In this document: positions 14,542 to 18,797 of the stretch, piece by piece
Layout of the letters: each line of letters starts with the position of its first letter
Position numbering within the stretch: the first letter of the stretch is position 1
NCBI GenBank assembly: GCA_903927415.1
Contig: CAIYMZ010000114.1
Span: forward strand, 1 to 18,797
Direction: 5' to 3'
DNA length: 18,797 nt
From: an uncultured Alphaproteobacteria bacterium
GTDB lineage: Bacteria > Pseudomonadota > Alphaproteobacteria > Rickettsiales > UBA1997
Notes under the pieces: model-generated
What the model was told of the DNA's origin: nothing
The model's database searches: none
The model's input: only the letters and a program-made list of their open reading frames with translations
Program-made: the position numbers and the translations under genes

Positions 14542-14569
14542 TTGACATTTTTAATCTCGTCACTAGCTT
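14542..14569 (+). promoter_or_regulatory. Candidate promoter of rpmJ
   Basis: A perfect -35 TTGACA (14542-14547) is followed after 16 nt by TAGCTT (14564-14569), a weak -10. It starts 4 nt after the nuoD stop codon and would give a leader of about 45 nt with the rpmJ Shine-Dalgarno near its end. Confidence 0.35.
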
Positions 14570-14610
14570 GCGCCGCCTCTCATTTCAGCCCAAAACACAC
14601 TTTAAATTTC

Positions 14611-14615
14611 AGGAG
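14611..14615 (+). promoter_or_regulatory. Shine-Dalgarno of rpmJ
   Basis: AGGAG lies 7 nt before the rpmJ ATG. Most genes in the window lack such a site, so this and the mreB site mark strongly translated genes. Confidence 0.8.
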
Positions 14616-14622
14616 ATCCTAG

Positions 14623-14748
14623 ATGAAAATTTTCAACTCACTTAAAGCTGCAAAAAAAAGAGATAAAAACTGTAAAATCGTGCGCAGAAAAGGTCGTCTT
14701 TACGTCATCAACAAAGTTAATCCTCGCTTCAAAGCAAGACAGGGATAA
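14623..14748 (+). CDS. rpmJ: 50S ribosomal protein L36 (C-minus form)
   Basis: This 41-residue basic protein reads MKIFNSLKAAKKRDKNCKIV, then RRKGRLYVINKVNPRFKARQ and a final Gly. It is the alphaproteobacterial L36 type, with the family core K-N-C-K-I-V-R-R-x-G-R-x-Y-V-I and the end F-K-A-R-Q-G. Only one Cys (C17) is present, so the zinc-binding CCCH set of the C-plus form is absent. L36 is the smallest large-subunit protein and binds 23S rRNA near the L6/L16 region. It has its own Shine-Dalgarno and a candidate promoter. A heptamer-repeat hairpin follows within 3 nt of the stop codon. Confidence 0.95.
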   Translation: MKIFNSLKAAKKRDKNCKIVRRKGRLYVINKVNPRFKARQG

Positions 14749-14750
14749 AA

Positions 14751-14810
14751 TTTAGTCGTAAGTCGTAAGTCAATCGAACCTACACTTACGACTTACGACT
14801 TACGACTAAA
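14751..14810. repeat. Heptamer-built hairpin between rpmJ and hemC
   Basis: The left arm 14751-14770 contains AGTCGTA twice plus AGT. The right arm 14791-14810 contains the inverted heptamer ACTTACG, with another copy at 14784-14790. The arms pair perfectly over 20 bp with a 20-nt loop, or in shifted registers with shorter loops. The right arm ends at the base before the hemC ATG, leaving no room for a Shine-Dalgarno. No T-run follows. Confidence 0.88.
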
Positions 14811-15794
14811 ATGAAACTCCGAATCGGAACCAGAACCAGCAAATTAGCCATCTCCCAGGTCACAGAAATTTACCTTCTCCTCGCTCCCCATCTCCAAAAT
14901 TCACAAATCGAAATAATTCCAATCACAACTTCCGGCGATAAAATTCAAGATCGCAACCTTGCCGAAATTGGTGGCAAAGGCCTTTTCATCAAAGAGCTCG
15001 AAGAAGCTCTCATCCAAAATAAAATCGACATCGCAATTCATTCCGCAAAAGATGTGCCGCCGGCGATCCACGCTGCTACTGAGCTTGCAGCCTTCACCGA
15101 AAGATTCGACGCTCGCGATTGTTTCATTTCCAAAAAATTTGATTCGCTAAAAGATTTGCCGAAAGGCGCAGTTGTCGGAACTTCTTCTGCGCGTCGCAAA
15201 GCGATTTTATTACGCTTACGACCAGATTTAAAAATCGTAAATTTTCGCGGCAATGTTGATACTCGTTTGCGCAAAATCGACGAGGATGCAGTTGACGCCA
15301 CAATCCTCGCGGTTTGCGGATTGATGAGGCTCGGAAAAGAAAAAATAATCGGCGAAGCTGTGTCCTGTCCAAAAGGATATACTGTCAAAAAAATTATTGA
15401 AAAAAATGTGATGCTACCCGCTGGAGGGCAAGGTTCTTTGGCAATTCAAATCAGAAAATCCGATCAAAAAATTTCTGAGATCGTAAAAAAAATTAACGAC
15501 AAAACAGCGCAAATCTGCATCGAAACTGAACGCGCTTTTCTTAGCGAGCTAGGAGCTTCCTGCTCTACTCCCGTCGCAGTGCATGCTGAAATTGAAAATG
15601 AAGAATTAAATCTAAAAACTTTAATTTTAGATTATGATGGCAGCGAAATGTTTGAAACAAAATCAAGTGTAAAAGCTGAGCTCGAAGAGGCCATAAAACT
15701 TGCTATCGCGGCCGCAAAAAAAACAAAAAAAGAAGCGGAAAAATTGTTCAGAAAAATTTGTAGCGATTCTAACGTGTCCGATAAAACTCTCTGA
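14811..15794 (+). CDS. hemC: Porphobilinogen deaminase (hydroxymethylbilane synthase)
   Basis: The enzyme joins four porphobilinogen units into hydroxymethylbilane in haem synthesis. The 327-residue protein shows IGTRTSKLA (5-13), EIGGKGLFIKELEEAL (52-67), HSAKDVPP with catalytic Asp81 (77-84), GTSSARRKA (123-131), NFRGNVDTRLRKI (144-156), and LGASCSTPVAVHA with Cys251, which carries the dipyrromethane cofactor. The C-terminus is a Lys-rich helix somewhat longer than the minimal family end. The start directly abuts the heptamer hairpin. The 3' end overlaps the convergent phytase-like gene by 26 nt. hemA is also in the window but far away. Confidence 0.97.
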   Translation: MKLRIGTRTSKLAISQVTEIYLLLAPHLQNSQIEIIPITTSGDKIQDRNLAEIGGKGLFIKELEEALIQNKIDIAIHSAKDVPPAIHAATELAAFTERFDARDCFISKKFDSLKDLPKGAVVGTSSARRKAILLRLRPDLKIVNFRGNVDTRLRKIDEDAVDATILAVCGLMRLGKEKIIGEAVSCPKGYTVKKIIEKNVMLPAGGQGSLAIQIRKSDQKISEIVKKINDKTAQICIETERAFLSELGASCSTPVAVHAEIENEELNLKTLILDYDGSEMFETKSSVKAELEEAIKLAIAAAKKTKKEAEKLFRKICSDSNVSDKTL

Positions 15795-16593
15795 TCATAT
15801 TCAATCTTTCTCGCGCTAAATTTTCACGCCACTTCTCATCTTCACCAATCTCATCAAGTCTCTTACCGCCTGCTTTAGCCTGCCTTATAAAAATCTCTTT
15901 TAGGCTCATTTTGTCACCATTTTTCATGATGTCATAAAGCGTCAAAAAAGTTGTAGTACGACCCTTGCCCGCAGCGCAATGAATATAAATTTTCTTATCT
16001 CGCGGCAAATTTTTAATAAATTTCTTAAATTCTAAAACTTGGTTTTGATCAGGACTGGCATGATCACGCACCGGAATTCTTTTATATTCAAAACCAAATT
16101 TTTTTACCAAATTCTCTTCGGTTGAAACCTCTGTTACTAAAATAATTTCTGGCTCCACCTCTTTGTACCAACCATTTTTCTCATCTTTTTCCAGAATTTT
16201 ATTCACGATAATTTCTTCGTTTTTTTTCAATAAATTGAGGTGAGATTCTTCATCACGTAAAATCTTTTCGATCTTTTTTTCGATATTTGATTGGTCAAAA
16301 GGTGATCGCCAACTAACTGCATGACCATTGATAAAACCATGGCTTTCGCGCCTTAAATCCACCACCAAAATTTTTTCATTTGGATATTTTTGTTGCACTG
16401 CCGCCAATTCTTTTTCCGAAAATTGTCCGCTAGCAATAGCATTTAATCCGAACTCTGAAAGATCGCGGAAATTGCGCGGCAATTCATTCTTTATTTCTCC
16501 TCTGTCAAAAACCAGAAGCTCAATTTTTTTAGAAAAAGCCGGCGAAATATTCATGATTAAAAACAAAAAACTGCAAAAAATTCTTGATCTCAT
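15769..16593 (-). CDS. Secreted PTP-like (cysteine) phytase / inositol polyphosphate phosphatase
   Basis: The 274-residue product has an N-terminal signal peptide (MRSRIFCSFLFLIMNISPAF, likely cleaved after AFS) and is probably periplasmic or exported. It then shows LPRNFRDLSEFGLNAIASGQ followed by FSEKEL, and VDLRRESHGFINGHAVSW, both of which I recognise from the PTP-like phytase family (type Selenomonas PhyAsr). The P-loop HCAAGKGRTTTF carries nucleophile Cys206 and Arg212. The general-acid Asp177 sits in RIPVRDHASPD, 29 residues before the Cys, the same spacing as D223-C252 in PhyAsr. The tail has IFIRQAKAGG and RERLNMIREFYR, also family-like. Expected activity is stepwise dephosphorylation of inositol polyphosphates, or a phosphoprotein/lipid target. 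I chose ATG 16593, with GGGAAAG just upstream, over TTG 16605. Confidence 0.85.
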   Translation of the reverse strand: MRSRIFCSFLFLIMNISPAFSKKIELLVFDRGEIKNELPRNFRDLSEFGLNAIASGQFSEKELAAVQQKYPNEKILVVDLRRESHGFINGHAVSWRSPFDQSNIEKKIEKILRDEESHLNLLKKNEEIIVNKILEKDEKNGWYKEVEPEIILVTEVSTEENLVKKFGFEYKRIPVRDHASPDQNQVLEFKKFIKNLPRDKKIYIHCAAGKGRTTTFLTLYDIMKNGDKMSLKEIFIRQAKAGGKRLDEIGEDEKWRENLARERLNMIREFYRTR

Positions 16594-16635
16594 TTTCTTT
16601 CCCAAGCCTTGATTTTGTTAGGTAAACATTTTTTT

Positions 16636-16815
16636 AACCCAGATCCGTCATTAGAAATCCAGGATAGTTCGCCCGGAACTTGAAAATGAAGGGCGAAACA
16701 ATGTTTTTAAACCGTAAGCTTACTAAACGTAAGTGCGGATTTAAAAACATTGTTTCAACCGCGCAGTTTCAAGTTCTGGACGAACTAGACGGATTTCTAA
16801 TGACGGATCTGGGTT
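16636..16815. repeat. 180-bp palindrome at the 3' end of the ABC transporter gene
   Basis: The perfect 25-bp terminal arms 16636-16660 (starting AACCCAGATCCGTCATTAGA) and 16791-16815 enclose imperfect arms at 16667-16685/16767-16785 and perfect 17-bp arms at 16695-16711/16740-16756 (gaaacaatgtttttaaa). An apical hairpin cttac/gtaag lies at 16719-16733. The outermost base overlaps the TAA stop of the ABC transporter. TTA is present at both edges (16634-16636 and 16815-16817), a possible but weak 3-bp target duplication. The only open frame inside, on the plus strand, is not convincing as a gene. Confidence 0.9.
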
Positions 16816-18575
16816 TAAACCACTCCAGCCATCTCAGCTTCATACATTTTTTTATAAAAATTATTTTGAGTGATAAGTTCTTGATGCGTACCAACTTCAG
16901 CAATTTCTCCGTCTTTAACAAAAATTATTCGATCAGCTCCAATCACTGACGAAAGCTTATGAGCAATGGTGACGGTGGTTTTTTCTTTAGCTAAATCAGC
17001 AATTGTTCTTGCGATGCTTTGCTCATTCTGATTATCAAGAGCTGAAGTTGCTTCATCCAAAAGCAAAATGGGAGAATCCTTGACAATAGCCCGCGCAATG
17101 GCGATTCGTTGACGCTCTCCACCAGAAAGTTTAATACCTTTCTCGCCTACAAATGTATGCATTTTTTGTGGCAAATAATTTATGAAATGTAGTGCGGGAT
17201 TAGAATTGATTATCTGCTCTAACTCAGCTTCAGATATGCTTTTATCAACATAAGCAATGTTATCAAAAATCGTACCGGAAAAAATAAAACAATCTTGCGA
17301 GATGTAAGAAAAATTTTGGCGTAAGTCAGAAAATGAGAGTGATTTAATATCGCGATCATTTAGCAAAATTACTCCGGCATCAACATCATAAAAGCGCAGC
17401 AATAGTTGAAGCAGAGTACTTTTTCCAGATCCACTTGAACCAACAATTGCAAGTTTTTCATGAGGGAAAATTTCTAAACTAAAATTCTTCAACACTAAAG
17501 AATCTTTACGACTTGAGTAAGAAAAATTAATTCCCTGAAACTTAATTGTGATTTTTTTATCAGTCTGAAAACTTCGTGGAACCGCAGTTTCTTTGACTGG
17601 AGACTCGATTTGTAAAAGTTCAAAAATTCTTCCTGCAGCAGAAGATGCACTTTGCAATTGTCCAGCAATTTGACTAATAGAAACCAAAGAAGTTGCGGTA
17701 ATTACTGAATAAAAAATGAAGGAAGAGAGATCGCCAGAGGTAATTTTTCCTTGTAAAACATCGTGGCCACCAACAAAGAGCACGAGCAATATTCCACCAA
17801 AAGCAGACGCGATCACCGCACCAATCATCAGTGATTTTACACGAATCTTTTTCAACGAAATTTTCGTACCAAAATCAACAAGGGTAAAAAAATTTCTCAC
17901 TGCCTTTTCTTCACACAGATAAGATTGAATTGTTTTTACACCATTTATTGTTTCTTCGATGTGAGATCCCACCAACGCCAAAGATGCTTGAGACTGATTC
18001 GATAAATTTTTTATCTTCTTTCCCATGACGATGATCGGCGCAATTGCAACTGGAATCAGCATCAAAGAAATGAGGCTTAGTTTGATGCTGGTAAAAAATA
18101 GAAAACAAAGACCACCGAGAAAAAGCAGAGAGTTGCGAAAGAAAAATGAAATGGTGGAGCCAATTACATTGTAAAGCACGACCGTATCAACAGTGAGTCT
18201 AGATATGACGTCGCCGGTTTTTGTTAGCTCAAAAAATTCAGCTGAAACACGAATGATGTGATTGTAAATTTTTTTACGCAAATCAGCGATTACTTTTTCA
18301 GCAACAGCATTGATGAGAGAAGAGCGATAATAGCCGGCTAATGCCATTACCAACACCGCTACAAAAAATCCAAGCAGAGACAGGTTGAGAAAATTTTGAT
18401 TTTGTGCAACGAAGCCAAAATCAATGAGGTATTTTATCGCCTTGCCAAAAACCAAAACCATGATGGTGGTGACAAGAAGCGCTAAAAATGCGAAAAATAT
18501 TTCGCGTTTATAAGGCTTAAAAAATGGAATTAATGAGAAAAGATTGTTGGAACTACGAAGTTTTTCTTCAGACAT
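16815..18575 (-). CDS. MsbA-like ABC exporter (fused permease and ATPase)
   Basis: This 586-residue half-transporter has six transmembrane helices (about residues 24-290) of the ABC type I exporter fold and a C-terminal nucleotide-binding domain. Walker A is GSSGSGKST (379-387), the Q-loop Gln427 is in SYISQDCF, the signature is LSGGERQRIA (483-492), Walker B is ILLLDEATSALD (503-514), and the H-loop His is H539. The length matches MsbA (about 580), so a homodimeric lipid A, lipid or multidrug exporter is likely; the substrate is not readable. I chose ATG 18575 (MSEEKLRSSN); an upstream start at 18647 would read the CDGSH gene out of frame. It begins one base after the CDGSH stop, which suggests coupling. 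The stop codon sits at the edge of a 180-bp palindrome. Confidence 0.95.
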   Translation of the reverse strand: MSEEKLRSSNNLFSLIPFFKPYKREIFFAFLALLVTTIMVLVFGKAIKYLIDFGFVAQNQNFLNLSLLGFFVAVLVMALAGYYRSSLINAVAEKVIADLRKKIYNHIIRVSAEFFELTKTGDVISRLTVDTVVLYNVIGSTISFFFRNSLLFLGGLCFLFFTSIKLSLISLMLIPVAIAPIIVMGKKIKNLSNQSQASLALVGSHIEETINGVKTIQSYLCEEKAVRNFFTLVDFGTKISLKKIRVKSLMIGAVIASAFGGILLVLFVGGHDVLQGKITSGDLSSFIFYSVITATSLVSISQIAGQLQSASSAAGRIFELLQIESPVKETAVPRSFQTDKKITIKFQGINFSYSSRKDSLVLKNFSLEIFPHEKLAIVGSSGSGKSTLLQLLLRFYDVDAGVILLNDRDIKSLSFSDLRQNFSYISQDCFIFSGTIFDNIAYVDKSISEAELEQIINSNPALHFINYLPQKMHTFVGEKGIKLSGGERQRIAIARAIVKDSPILLLDEATSALDNQNEQSIARTIADLAKEKTTVTIAHKLSSVIGADRIIFVKDGEIAEVGTHQELITQNNFYKKMYEAEMAGVV

Positions 18576-18576
18576 T

Positions 18577-18797
18577 CTAAAGTGAGTTGTGAGTCCCATC
18601 GCAAAGCACGCCATTTTTGCTGTGCTTACAACCACAAAAATAAACAACTTTACTTTCTGTTGCTTCGAACATCACAGATTTCATCACGCTGGTACCATCT
18701 TCTTTTTTAAACTCTTTGTGAGAACCATCGCAAAAAGGCTGATTCTGTGAAGCTCCGCAAGAACACCAGGAATATTTTTTACCAGCTTCAACAGCAA
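18577..18797 (-). CDS. CDGSH iron-sulfur domain protein, partial (5' end outside window)
   Basis: The 72 visible C-terminal codons contain two CDGSH motifs. The first, CSCGASQNQPFCDGSH, fits C-x-C-x2-S-x3-P-x-C-D-G-S-H perfectly, and the second, CGCKHSKNGVLCDGTH, differs only in having Val where the Pro is usual. Each motif would bind a 2Fe-2S cluster through three Cys and one His, as in other two-motif bacterial CDGSH proteins. The function in bacteria is not settled; electron transfer and cluster transfer have been proposed. The gene ends one base before the ABC exporter start, so the two are probably one transcription unit. Confidence 0.93.
   Translation of the reverse strand, partial: AVEAGKKYSWCSCGASQNQPFCDGSHKEFKKEDGTSVMKSVMFEATESKVVYFCGCKHSKNGVLCDGTHNSL

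Noticed and set aside
16680..16949. Plus-strand open frame of 89 codons
   Set aside because: It is made of the 180-bp palindrome and the antisense of the ABC exporter 3' end, has no recognisable domain, and lacks a ribosome binding site.
18576..18647. Longer ABC exporter start with a hydrophobic 24-residue N-terminus
   Set aside because: The extension is the CDGSH coding sequence read in another frame, and the CDGSH motifs are too exact to be chance.

Overview
The window looks like a chromosomal segment from an AT-rich alphaproteobacterium, probably close to Rickettsiales or a similar host-associated lineage. The main clues are a Shemin-type 5-aminolevulinate synthase (HemA), a Cys-poor alphaproteobacterial-type L36, an isolated nuoD, few Shine-Dalgarno sites, and many palindromic elements in the gaps, one of them read in frame inside a gene as Rickettsia palindromic elements are. 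A full-length LeuA argues against the most reduced Rickettsia-type genomes. The lineage is an inference; no rRNA or tRNA gene is visible.

Layout. 1-666: a partial palindromic repeat, then ruvX (+), then a palindrome between convergent ruvX and hemA. 648-5410 (all minus): hemA, a 170-bp nested palindrome, an EamA/DMT transporter, a palindrome, a PIF1-like helicase, a palindrome and a membrane-anchored DsbA-like thiol oxidoreductase. 5482-7881 (plus): a tight run of rnhB, tsaC, a membrane-anchored FKBP-like protein and yciB. 7875-11342 (minus): leuA, mreB and mreC, with mreC converging on yciB. 11426-14748 (plus): an LD-carboxypeptidase gene carrying an in-frame 123-bp palindrome, a Bro-N/DinD-like gene, nuoD and rpmJ. 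14811-15794 (plus): hemC. 15769-18797 (minus): a truncated CDGSH iron-sulfur gene, an MsbA-like ABC exporter one base downstream, a 180-bp palindrome, and a secreted PTP-like (cysteine) phytase converging on hemC.

Most genes are housekeeping: haem synthesis (hemA, hemC), cell shape and wall (mreB, mreC, yciB, LD-carboxypeptidase), tRNA modification (tsaC), DNA maintenance (ruvX, rnhB, helicase), respiration (nuoD) and ribosome (rpmJ). The possible host-interaction gene is the secreted PTP-like inositol phosphatase.

The unusual layer is the repeats. At least six long inverted repeats sit in or at gene borders. One adds 41 codons to the LD-carboxypeptidase, one supplies the last codons and stop of hemA, and one ends at the ABC transporter stop codon. 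Two further hairpins built from tandem 7-nt units lie directly before the mreC and hemC start codons. I see no CRISPR array, transposase, toxin-antitoxin pair or defence cassette. All gaps over about 60 bp were read by eye; apart from the listed repeats and weak promoter candidates they hold nothing I can recognise.
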